Source: Bacillus alveayuensis
GTDB lineage: Bacteria > Bacillota > Bacilli > Bacillales > Aeribacillaceae
NCBI GenBank assembly: GCA_030812955.1
Contig: JAUSTR010000006.1
Span: forward strand, 1-64,000
DNA: 64,000 nucleotides
Reading direction: 5' to 3'
The notes beneath the pieces are model-generated. The model was not told where the DNA came from, did no database searches, and worked only from the letters and a program-made list of their open reading frames with translations. A program made the position numbers and the translations under genes. Positions 35,590 through 42,952 of this stretch are shown here, piece by piece; position 1 is the stretch's first letter; each line of letters starts with the position of its first letter.

Positions 35590-36603
35590 TCACCCCCTAT
35601 ATTCAATTGCCACCGCATGTGCAATGCATGGGATCGTTTCATTTTGCTGGTAGGTTAAAGGAGATAATAATGCCCCAGTTGCAACAGCAAGAATTTTTTT
35701 GAACTCCCCTTTTTTCATTCTGTTTAATAGGTGTCCGTAAATGACAACAGCAGAACAACCAGCTCCACTTGCTCCTGATAAAACAGGCTGACCGTCACGG
35801 TAAATCATGAGGCCACAATCTTGAAATTTATTTTCATCCATTAAGAACCCATGTTGGTGAAATAAATCTAAAGCGACAGAACGTCCAATTTTTCCAAGGT
35901 CACCTGTCACAATAAGATCATAATAATTTGGATCAAGGTTTAGATCACGAAAATGAGCTTCAATCGTATCAACCGCAGCAGGTGCCATAGCTCCACCCAT
36001 GTTAAAAGGATCTGACATGCCTAAATCAACGACTCTTCCGATCGTCGCCGCCGTAACAACAGGAGCTTTTCCTACCCCTTTTTTTCCGAGTAAAGCGGCC
36101 CCTGCACCTGTTACAGTCCATTGCGCTGTTGGTGGTTTTTGCCCTCCATATTCGGTAGGATAACGAAACTGTTTTTCGATTGCCGTATTATGGCTTGCTG
36201 CCCCTGTCAATAAATAATTGGCTCCACCATAATTCACTATATATGCCCCGAGAGCGAGTCCTTCCATAGAGGTCGAACAGGCACCAAATATACCTAAAAA
36301 TGGAACGCTAAACGTTCTAGCTGCAAAACTAGAGGGGGTAATTTGATTCACTAAATCACCAGAAATAATAAATTCTACCTTTTCTTTTTCTAGATTTGCT
36401 TTTTCTAACGCTTTAAAATACGCTTCTTCAAAAAGAACTTTATGTGCTTTTTCGTAAGAATCTTCTCCCAGCCATAAATCTTCATGAAGAAGGTCAAAAT
36501 CATCGGCCATTTTCCCCTTTGCTTCAAACGGACCTCCGACCGTACCAGTTGATAAAATCACTGGTTTATTGGCAAAAACCCATGTTCGATGTCCTTGAAG
36601 CAT
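35590..36603 (-). CDS. spoVAD: Stage V sporulation protein AD
   Basis: 337 residues from ATG 36603, matching the usual ML-GHRTWVF start of SpoVAD; GGGGGG lies 7 bases before it. The fold is thiolase-like ([26 protein letters not shown]) and SpoVAD binds dipicolinic acid directly. The start overlaps the spoVAC stop (TAATG). This operon lacks spoVAA, spoVAB and spoVAF, the pattern of the spoVA2mob type rather than the canonical hexacistronic operon. Confidence 0.93.
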   Translation of the reverse strand: MLQGHRTWVFANKPVILSTGTVGGPFEAKGKMADDFDLLHEDLWLGEDSYEKAHKVLFEEAYFKALEKANLEKEKVEFIISGDLVNQITPSSFAARTFSVPFLGIFGACSTSMEGLALGAYIVNYGGANYLLTGAASHNTAIEKQFRYPTEYGGQKPPTAQWTVTGAGAALLGKKGVGKAPVVTAATIGRVVDLGMSDPFNMGGAMAPAAVDTIEAHFRDLNLDPNYYDLIVTGDLGKIGRSVALDLFHQHGFLMDENKFQDCGLMIYRDGQPVLSGASGAGCSAVVIYGHLLNRMKKGEFKKILAVATGALLSPLTYQQNETIPCIAHAVAIEYRG

Positions 36604-37082
36604 TAAAATCCCCCCCATTGAATGAAAATCGTTTTAATGAGAGCAACTACAAAGGCAGAAAAAGTACCGAATAATATGACCGATCCAGCTAGTTTAAACA
36701 TATTGGAACCGACACCGAGGACAAAACCTTCTGTGCGATGCTCGATGGCAGCTGATATAACCGCATTTCCAAAGCCGGTAACGGGAACGGCACTTCCAGC
36801 ACCACCAAATTGAGCGATCCGGTCATATACACCAAACCCTGTCAATAACATCGAGATAAAAATCATCGTCGCGACAGTTGGGTTGCCTGCTGTTTGTTCT
36901 GTAAAATCAAAAAAATAAATATAAAAAAGTTGAATTGCTTGACCAATAGAACAAATGATTCCACCAATAAAAAAAGCTTTTAAACAGTTCTGTAAAACTG
37001 GTCGTTTTGTTTCATGTTTTTTTTCTAACTGATAATACTCTTGTTTCGTAGGTGTCAAATTTTTTCTTTTTTCATTTGCCAT
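36603..37082 (-). CDS. spoVAC: Stage V sporulation protein AC
   Basis: 159 residues. A charged N-terminus of about 30 residues is followed by four membrane helices with GGIICSIGQAIQ and FGGAGSAVPVTGFGN. SpoVAC is the mechanosensitive component of the spore Ca-DPA channel. AAGGTGG precedes the ATG. It lies 12 bases after the lipoprotein gene and overlaps spoVAD. Confidence 0.93.
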   Translation of the reverse strand: MANEKRKNLTPTKQEYYQLEKKHETKRPVLQNCLKAFFIGGIICSIGQAIQLFYIYFFDFTEQTAGNPTVATMIFISMLLTGFGVYDRIAQFGGAGSAVPVTGFGNAVISAAIEHRTEGFVLGVGSNMFKLAGSVILFGTFSAFVVALIKTIFIQWGGF

Positions 37083-37094
37083 ATTTCCACCTTC

Positions 37095-37547
37095 TTATGC
37101 TTGTTCTTTACTTAATTGAATAATTTTTTTTACTTTTTTCTTGAATTTTTTCTTGTTTTGCTTATCTTGCTCTTTAGCTAATTTTTCAGTTTCAATAAAA
37201 ATCTTCAAATCGTTTGAAGTTGTAACTTGATAATCTTTAAAATGTTTTTCCAATATTTTTTTTGTGTTTGCTTCAATTTTTTGGCGTTGAAATCTTTTAA
37301 AATGATTGACTTTAAAAGCCACTAATAAATCTTGGTCTGTATTGACACTGACAGCTTGTTGAATACCATCAACTTCCTTGATTAAGTTAATCGCTTTTAC
37401 GGAAATAGACTGATCATATGGATGGCTCGTTTTCATACTGATCGTTTGCAGCTTCGTTTGAGAGTCATTCGTTTCATTGTTTTGTGTACACCCTTGAAAT
37501 AATAAAGAAAAAACAAGTACTGTCATGAAAAACAATCGTTTATTCAT
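37095..37547 (-). CDS. YhcN/YlaJ-family sporulation lipoprotein
   Basis: 150 residues. Lipoprotein signal with lipobox LLFQGC (lipidated C20), then a YhcN-like domain (about 45-125) and a very Lys-rich tail (KKKFKKKVKKI). Family members are forespore-made inner-membrane lipoproteins of the spore. It is the first gene of the spoVAC-spoVAD-spoVAEb-DUF1657-DUF421 set, as in spoVA2mob operons. AGGAATGG precedes the ATG and a sigma-G-like -10 lies upstream (37571). Confidence 0.85.
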   Translation of the reverse strand: MNKRLFFMTVLVFSLLFQGCTQNNETNDSQTKLQTISMKTSHPYDQSISVKAINLIKEVDGIQQAVSVNTDQDLLVAFKVNHFKRFQRQKIEANTKKILEKHFKDYQVTTSNDLKIFIETEKLAKEQDKQNKKKFKKKVKKIIQLSKEQA

Positions 37548-37570
37548 CTAAACCATTCCTATCTGATATG

Positions 37571-37577
37571 TATTATG
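37571..37577 (-). promoter_or_regulatory. Possible sigma-G -10 element of the spoVA-type operon
   Basis: On the minus strand CATAATA fits the sigma-G -10 consensus CATNHTA, 24 bases upstream of the lipoprotein start. No convincing -35 (GHATR) is found 17 to 18 bases before it. Forespore expression is expected for this operon. Confidence 0.3.
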
Positions 37578-37747
37578 AATAGAAATCATACGTATTTTTG
37601 TTGTTATTCTTAATATGACCTAAAAATGTATGAAGTAAAATTGTTATTTTTTTACACAAATCATTTAACCTTTCATTTCCATTTCTAAAAAATTTGAATG
37701 ATTAACAAGCTAATGGTTGAAGAGAAATGGAAAGGAGAAGAACATCC

Positions 37748-38332
37748 GTGATCATTCGTCTCTATTTTTTAAGTTTATGGAGCTTTATTGATCCGATCTA
37801 TTTTGCATTCACACGCTTACAATATCTTCATTCGAAACAGCATTTCTCCATTTTTCGTGTAAGGCTTACGAAATATAAAGGCAGAAATGTTACACTATCG
37901 GATGGGACACAAATCAAGAAAAACGATCTGTTAGTAAAAATTCATTTACACAATGTCAGATTATATAAAGAAGTCATGTTCCAGTCGAATTCAATTAGTA
38001 GAGGTAAAACCATTTATCGAATGGTGCAGCAGTCGTTTCCTAGTTTAGCTGATTATGTCCAACATCATCCTAAACAAGAAAAAATAAAAGGCGTTATTGG
38101 AATAACTATGATTAATAAAGGGATTAAAAAATTAGGATTCGAAACAGCAGAACCTAAAAACCATTATTATATTTGGTTAAAAAAATTAACACAAATTCCT
38201 ATTTATTTCCTTTTTGCTTCAGATCTAAAGGTCAATCATGTCAAACGCCAAAAACCCACTTATTTATTTATGTCAAAAAGTCAATTAATGAAAAAATATA
38301 GACAAAATCATCCATCCACGATTTCCCACTAG
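37748..38332 (+). CDS. YkoP-like protein
   Basis: 194 residues from a GTG at 37748 with AAAGGAG 10 bases upstream; an ATG at 37727 lies before that ribosome site and is rejected. No membrane segment is clear beyond a hydrophobic N-terminus (IIRLYFLSLWSFIDPIYF). The arrangement, followed by a metallophosphoesterase gene, recalls ykoP-ykoQ of B. subtilis. The domain's function is unknown. Divergent from the spoVA-type operon. Confidence 0.7.
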   Translation: MIIRLYFLSLWSFIDPIYFAFTRLQYLHSKQHFSIFRVRLTKYKGRNVTLSDGTQIKKNDLLVKIHLHNVRLYKEVMFQSNSISRGKTIYRMVQQSFPSLADYVQHHPKQEKIKGVIGITMINKGIKKLGFETAEPKNHYYIWLKKLTQIPIYFLFASDLKVNHVKRQKPTYLFMSKSQLMKKYRQNHPSTISH

Positions 38333-38382
38333 GAGATTTCCCTTCCCTTTACTATACTGGTAATTAGGGAGGGGATATTTTG

Positions 38383-39189
38383 ATGATCTTATCGATTATT
38401 TTCATTGCCGTTGTAACGGCTTTATATTATAAAGCAAATCAAAATACAAAGGATGTCGCCATCAATACGATTTCATTGGAGAAAACAAATAAGTTGCAAA
38501 ATGACCACTTAACCATTCTTCATTTATCTGATATTCACCTCGAAAACATTTCCATCACACCAAAAATGCTAGAGGGAATTGTTTCAAAACAATCGATAGA
38601 TCTGATCGCATTAACTGGCGATTATCTTGATCGAAAAAGAAGTATTCCAAAACTGATCCCTTATTTAAAAATATTAAAGAAAACCAAACCTCGATATGGG
38701 ATATATGCTGTATTTGGAAATCATGATTATTTGTTGCGTGACAATCATTTTGAAAAACTGAAAAAGACACTTGAAGAATATGGGTGCAACACATTGCAAA
38801 ATGAGTATGTAACAATTGATATGAACGGTAAGAAAGTCAATATAATCGGTATTGATGATTATAGTACGAAACGGAGTAATGTAAAAAAAGCATATGCAGG
38901 TATTAAAGAAGGATTTAATCTCGTTTTGACACATGATCCAAATATTGTATTAGATATGAACAACTATCATTATGACTATTTATTGTCAGGGCATTTCCAT
39001 GGCGGACAAATTCATTGGCCGAAGCCGTATCATCTTATTAAAATGGGAAAACTTGTCCGCATGAATATGGTGAAAGGACTTCATTATCATAATGGGAAGC
39101 CTTTTTATATTAGTGAAGGACTTGGACAAACAGGTGTAAACATCCGTGTAGGAAGCCGACCGGAAGTAACTTTTCACCAAATATCTTAA
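38383..39189 (+). CDS. Metallophosphoesterase (YkoQ-like)
   Basis: 268 residues. One N-terminal membrane helix is followed by a calcineurin-type phosphoesterase domain with all metal motifs: SDIHLEN, GDYLDR, GNHDY, and GHFHGGQ near the C-terminus. It is probably an outward-facing or membrane-tethered phosphodiesterase acting on lipids or UDP-sugars, by family analogy. GGGAGGGG lies 8 bases before the ATG (a TTG one codon earlier is also possible). It follows the YkoP-like gene by 50 bases and ends at a bidirectional terminator. Confidence 0.88.
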   Translation: MILSIIFIAVVTALYYKANQNTKDVAINTISLEKTNKLQNDHLTILHLSDIHLENISITPKMLEGIVSKQSIDLIALTGDYLDRKRSIPKLIPYLKILKKTKPRYGIYAVFGNHDYLLRDNHFEKLKKTLEEYGCNTLQNEYVTIDMNGKKVNIIGIDDYSTKRSNVKKAYAGIKEGFNLVLTHDPNIVLDMNNYHYDYLLSGHFHGGQIHWPKPYHLIKMGKLVRMNMVKGLHYHNGKPFYISEGLGQTGVNIRVGSRPEVTFHQIS

Positions 39190-39220
39190 ACTGTACAATA
39201 AGTTATCTATATTTCAACGA

Positions 39221-39258
39221 AAAAGCAGGAACGGTAATTTTTTTCATTTCCTGCTTTT
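39221..39258. terminator. Bidirectional terminator
   Basis: AAAAGCAGGAA / TTCCTGCTTTT stem between the convergent YkoQ-like and phosphodiesterase genes, with A-run and T-run on the two sides. Confidence 0.85.
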
Positions 39259-39294
39259 TTCATAACAGAGATAATAATTTCTTTATAACGAACT

Positions 39295-40749
39295 TCAAAT
39301 CAAGGATAAGATCCAATCTTTCAAATCGATGATTCGCAAATATTTTGGAGCTGATTTCGTGCCCGTAACGATCATCGGAACTAAAGAATCTTGTTTATGA
39401 AGCCCCCCATGACTGGCACCTCCAACGTGTGTTGGCGAACCTTCACCAATAAATTCAAACCCTGGTTTTGCGCTTACGGTAATATAATCGCCTTGATGGG
39501 AAGTTAATGAACTATATATTCGAGCAAGTGCGTCAGGATACAGATCAAATGAAATAGTGTTGTTATTTATAGATAAATGTAAAATATCGATATTTCCATT
39601 TATTTCCCATGATTGATTATATGGATCAACATATGGCCCACCCTTTTTAAATATCAGTTCACCTTCTTTTACGCTTGATACAACGTGAATATGGTCGTTT
39701 TTCTTATAGGCAATGACATCAATTCTGTCATCAGACTGTAATTGTTTAACAATATCTTTAGTCGGTACTCTTACTTCGTTTACTGGATAAATGTAGGCCA
39801 TTCGTTCATTAACTGCGAGTACGATTTCATCTTCTTTACTAGGCGTTTTTTCTCGTAATTTCATAATACGGTATGAACCGAGTAGTTTTCTTAAATCAAT
39901 CAAAGCCCTTTCTGGATCATTTTCAATAGGAGCTTGTCCGTTATCTCCTAATAAAATCCAAATGTTGTTTGTCAATGCATCCTCCCACGTAGAAAAAGAA
40001 TTTAAGATCTTTTGAAGATTAAGATCTAACGATTGTAAACCCTTTGTATCTAATGGTCCATGCTTATGAACGGTTTTGTCCATATCAGGAAAGTAAACAA
40101 TGGAAAAGTGCGGAAGCAGATTTGATTCAATAAGATAAATGAATTCTTGGGCAGAAAACGAATCATTAAAACCATACCGATTCCAAAAATGGCTATACTT
40201 TTTCCTAGGACTTTGTTTAGAAAAGGAACCATATGTAAATTGCTTCGCACCCTTTGTAAAGTTCTTGTTTTTAATAGAGGGAATAATATTTAAAGGGAAA
40301 GGACATTTTAGCATCTGGTCAAATTTTCCTCGATAAATTAACGTATTAATGGAAGCTGTCGTTAAACCTTGATCTGCTAATTCTTCATGTATTGTTTTCA
40401 CCTCCTTGCTCAAATGTTCATTGTTCAAATGAAAAAATATATCTTGTAAAGACTTCATGAGCCCAAGCTTGACCAATTCCCGTATATGACTCCCATAGTT
40501 GATTAAACGCCTTTCTGTTTCGTTATACCAAACTAAACCCGGAATCTGATGCTTATCCGCATATGTACCTGTTAATAAAGAGCTGTCAACGTTGACAGAC
40601 ATGGTCGGAAATGGACTTACAACATCTTGATATACTTTCCCATGATCCATAAAAAACTGGAGTGCTGGGGCTTTTCCTTCGTTAACTGCTTTTTGAAGAG
40701 ATGGGTACATTAAAGAATCGATAAGAAGCATTATGACCTTCTTAGACAT
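39295..40749 (-). CDS. Alkaline phosphatase superfamily phosphodiesterase
   Basis: 484 residues from ATG 40749, with AAGGATGG 8 bases upstream; the ATG at 40761 has no room for a ribosome site. N-terminal LLIDSLMYPSL is the metal-site start of type I phosphodiesterase/nucleotide pyrophosphatase proteins; SVNVDSSLLTG holds the nucleophile region, and FPDMDKTVHKHGP and HVGGASHGG supply metal ligands. No signal peptide is seen. Substrate unknown; it is convergent with a metallophosphoesterase gene. Confidence 0.83.
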   Translation of the reverse strand: MSKKVIMLLIDSLMYPSLQKAVNEGKAPALQFFMDHGKVYQDVVSPFPTMSVNVDSSLLTGTYADKHQIPGLVWYNETERRLINYGSHIRELVKLGLMKSLQDIFFHLNNEHLSKEVKTIHEELADQGLTTASINTLIYRGKFDQMLKCPFPLNIIPSIKNKNFTKGAKQFTYGSFSKQSPRKKYSHFWNRYGFNDSFSAQEFIYLIESNLLPHFSIVYFPDMDKTVHKHGPLDTKGLQSLDLNLQKILNSFSTWEDALTNNIWILLGDNGQAPIENDPERALIDLRKLLGSYRIMKLREKTPSKEDEIVLAVNERMAYIYPVNEVRVPTKDIVKQLQSDDRIDVIAYKKNDHIHVVSSVKEGELIFKKGGPYVDPYNQSWEINGNIDILHLSINNNTISFDLYPDALARIYSSLTSHQGDYITVSAKPGFEFIGEGSPTHVGGASHGGLHKQDSLVPMIVTGTKSAPKYLRIIDLKDWILSLI

Positions 40750-40864
40750 TTCGGTTACCATCCTTATTCCAATATTGTTTATTGTATTATTTTAACCAAA
40801 ATGAAGTTTTACTTTGCATCATTTGATGAGAAGGTTGAGTTTTTTCTTCGCATGCTATAAAGAA

Positions 40865-40891
40865 AGCAGGCAATGAAACGATTTGCCTGCT
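40865..40891 (-). terminator. Terminator after the second DUF1657 gene
   Basis: AGCAGGCAA / TTGCCTGCT perfect stem with T-rich sequence following on the minus strand, 12 bases past the stop. Confidence 0.75.
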
Positions 40892-40902
40892 ACATGAGCA
40901 TG

Positions 40903-41151
40903 TTAACGGTTTTGTTTTTGTTGTTTCTGTTGCTGTGCTTGTTGTTGGTTTTGATTATATTGCGGTTCCTCTTGTTGAATTTGTTGAAGTCTTTGATTGA
41001 CAAGATCAACGATTTGCTGTGTTTGTTGTGCTGCTTGTTGATACATTTGCTTCGCTTGTTGGTTATCGGTTTGCAGAGAAAACGTTTCAAAGCTTGCTTG
41101 AGCACTTTTTAATCCAGCTAATGTTTGTTGAACTTGGTTTACTACAGTCAT
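40903..41151 (-). CDS. DUF1657 protein with Gln-rich tail
   Basis: 82 residues from ATG 41151, with AAAGGAGG 8 bases upstream. Residues 1-60 align by eye with the DUF1657 protein at 35016 (TVVNQVQQTLAGLKSAQASF). The last 20 or so residues are almost all Gln, Asn and Lys. Probably a spore protein by family association. It stands alone, 3.4 kb from the spoVA-type operon. Confidence 0.82.
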   Translation of the reverse strand: MTVVNQVQQTLAGLKSAQASFETFSLQTDNQQAKQMYQQAAQQTQQIVDLVNQRLQQIQQEEPQYNQNQQQAQQQKQQKQNR

Positions 41152-41338
41152 GAATAGTTCCTCCTTTAAGTTGTGATGAGAATACACTTTTAAAATGCTC
41201 CATTATCATTTTTTTATGTTGGGAAATGACAGTAAATCTTCACAATGGAACATTTCCCAGTATACTTCAACAAGTAAAACAAACAATATAACCGTTGAGC
41301 AATGACTCAACAATTTTTGTAAAAGAGGTGAATGGAAA

Positions 41339-41575
41339 TTGAACAACATGCGTCGGTTAACGTCATTTTTAAATATAGGACAATTCCGAAGAGGAATGTT
41401 TGGACAAAGACGCAATAACCGTGGAATGATGTGGCTGTCGTTGCTTGGGATAGGACTCGGAGGAGTTTGGGCATATATGAACCGCAATCAAGGAACGAGA
41501 GGAATTCAAGGGGTTATTCAGCCAATGCAAAAACAATTTATGAGTAAATGGAAAAACACCGTGCCTAATCAATAA
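41339..41575 (+). CDS. Small basic single-pass membrane protein, unknown
   Basis: 78 residues from a TTG at 41339 with AGAGGTG 9 bases upstream. An Arg/Asn-rich N-terminus is followed by one hydrophobic segment (about 30-47, MMWLSLLGIGLGGVWAYM) and a basic tail. It recalls the small DUF3918/YrzQ-type proteins of Bacillaceae, but that is a loose similarity. Its terminator is at 41599. Function unknown. Confidence 0.6.
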   Translation: MNNMRRLTSFLNIGQFRRGMFGQRRNNRGMMWLSLLGIGLGGVWAYMNRNQGTRGIQGVIQPMQKQFMSKWKNTVPNQ

Positions 41576-41598
41576 CATAAAGTAACATACATTTTCAG

Positions 41599-41628
41599 AG
41601 CTGATTTTCCATCAAAGGAAAATCAGCT
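41599..41628 (+). terminator. Terminator after the small membrane protein gene
   Basis: AGCTGATTTTCC / GGAAAATCAGCT perfect 12-bp stem with a 6-base loop, then TTATTTT. Confidence 0.85.
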
Positions 41629-41659
41629 TATTTTCATGATTTAGGCTTAACCCTCGATA

Positions 41660-41687
41660 ACCTAAGACAAGTGCGGAACATAGGATA
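41660..41687 (+). promoter_or_regulatory. Sigma-K promoter
   Basis: AC (41660..41661), 17 bases, then CATAGGATA (41679..41687), fits the sigma-K form AC-N17-CATANNNTA. It lies 33 bases upstream of the start at 41721, pointing to late mother-cell expression. Confidence 0.6.
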
Positions 41688-41720
41688 ACATGTGACATTT
41701 TGAAAGAAAGAGGGATTTTT

Positions 41721-42026
41721 ATGTATTATCACTATCCATATTATCAATATGATCCTTACCAACATTTACGACAATTTCCGCAATACCCACAATCGGAAAT
41801 CATGGTCGAACAGTTCATTAAAAAACCATTATATCCACATCTGAAAACAAAAACTTTACAAACGATTAAACCTTTTGTCCAATACGGATTACAAGAAGCA
41901 AAAGCCACTTCTTTTTCTCACGCTTTAACTGAGGTTGCTGCCATGTCTTATTTGCTTGGAAAAGGAATGGACCCTCAAACCGCCTATTTCACTGTCGAAT
42001 CTTGGGAAGTAAACGAAATGTTTTAA
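41721..42026 (+). CDS. Unknown protein, probable spore coat-associated
   Basis: 101 residues from ATG 41721, with AAAGAGGG 6 bases upstream. The first 25 residues are rich in Tyr, His, Pro and Gln (MYYHYPYYQYDPYQHLRQF), like many coat proteins; the rest is a compact helical segment ending DPQTAYFTVESWEVNEMF. A sigma-K-type promoter precedes it, which supports a role in the spore coat or crust. No family was recognised with confidence. Confidence 0.68.
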   Translation: MYYHYPYYQYDPYQHLRQFPQYPQSEIMVEQFIKKPLYPHLKTKTLQTIKPFVQYGLQEAKATSFSHALTEVAAMSYLLGKGMDPQTAYFTVESWEVNEMF

Positions 42027-42043
42027 CAAATAAAGTTTATACG

Positions 42044-42071
42044 AAAAGTTCGAGGGAAAACTCGAACTTTT
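42044..42071 (+). terminator. Terminator after the coat-like gene
   Basis: AAAAGTTCGAG / CTCGAACTTTT perfect 11-bp stem followed by T-rich sequence. Confidence 0.88.
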
Positions 42072-42085
42072 TGTATATTAAATCA

Positions 42086-42310
42086 GGCGTGTTGGTTAAC
42101 CAATAATAACCAGTTAAGATGGTTCTATTTCTTGCTTTTCTGCCTGAGTCGGCAAGCGAACAGCTTGCCGACTGGGCATGCTATACGCATGCCCTTCTCG
42201 AACAGGAACATCAGCGGTCAAATGAATTTGTCCGCTGGCGTTCTTGTTCGAGGGATGTGGCAGAAAAGCTTGTGTTCAGCCATACGATTCTGTATTTTTA
42301 TGTAAAATAA
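42086..42310. repeat. Family B element, long copy with inserted triple-hairpin block
   Basis: The flanks match the short copy at 16251 (AACCAATAATAACCAGTT, GCTTTTCTGCC, CCATACGATTCTG). Between GCTTTTCTGCC (42134..42144) and CCATACG (42280) are about 136 extra bases with three perfect or near-perfect stems: GTCGGCAAGC/GCTTGCCGAC (42148..42172), GGGCATGC/GCATGCCC (42174..42194) and CTCGAACA ... TGTTCGAG (42197..42252). GGCAGAAAAGC (42259..42269) is the inverse of the left junction. No gene lies in 42072..42422. Confidence 0.75.
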
Positions 42311-42422
42311 TTCTTGTGATATTTAATATGATTTTTTTCATGTTATACGTAGCCGTACACAAACGCACGTTAAAGGCATTAGTACTTTTCCTTTTAAATG
42401 AATATGAAATAAAGACGCTTAT

Positions 42423-42806
42423 TTACTTTATTTTCTCTACTTTACTCAAGCCATTAACACTCGAAGAAATATCAAAGTAAGCTTTGATAATATCTCCTTC
42501 TTTTAAAGATTGTTTTAATGGTTCATCCAAGCTTTCTTCAGTGAAGGAAAATTTAAACCCATCCTTTGATTGGGCAAAATACGTATCATCTTGAACTTTT
42601 GTTATTTCACAATAAAAAACTTTATATTCTTTTTCATTTTTTAACGTTATCGTTTCAGATTCAGGCAACTTCATTAATACATCTTTTGAGCTTTTATCAA
42701 AAAAATGAAATGTAGGAATACCAGTTACAAAATATTTAATGATTAGTAATACAAACAAAATAAACAATAATAATGCCAAAATTTTTTTCTTCAATTCTAA
42801 GGTCAC
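42423..42806 (-). CDS. Small membrane-anchored protein, unknown
   Basis: 127 residues from a GTG at 42806, with GAAGGAGG 7 bases upstream; longer upstream frames have no ribosome site and cover a terminator. One N-terminal membrane helix (about 6-27, Leu/Ile-rich) is followed by an extracytoplasmic beta-rich domain containing LKNEKEYKVFYCEITKVQ and GDIIKAYFDIS. That region recalls an OB-like fold, a guess. Downstream of the ABC-class ATPase but separated by a hairpin at 42835. Confidence 0.65.
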   Translation of the reverse strand: MTLELKKKILALLLFILFVLLIIKYFVTGIPTFHFFDKSSKDVLMKLPESETITLKNEKEYKVFYCEITKVQDDTYFAQSKDGFKFSFTEESLDEPLKQSLKEGDIIKAYFDISSSVNGLSKVEKIK

Positions 42807-42834
42807 TCCGATTCCTCCTTCGTCACAAGATGAA

Positions 42835-42863
42835 AGAAGAGCAGCTTGCCATGCTACTCTTCT
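42835..42863 (-). terminator. Hairpin after the ABC-class ATPase gene
   Basis: AGAAGAGCAG / CTACTCTTCT stem with one G-T pair and a 9-base loop, about 90 bases past the stop. The T-run is weak. Confidence 0.5.
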
Positions 42864-42952
42864 CAATATATTAATTATTATTTTATTCAATTTTATGACC
42901 AAGATGATTGTCATACGATGTGAAAAATAGGAACGATTATGACCCCCATTGA

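Noticed and set aside
34132..37547. Tn1546-like transposon carrying the spoVA-type operon
   Set aside because: No transposase, resolvase or 38-bp-type terminal repeats seen on either side; neighbours are ordinary chromosomal genes.
42119..42310. A 63-codon plus-strand frame
   Set aside because: It lies wholly within the hairpin block of the family B element and has no ribosome binding site.
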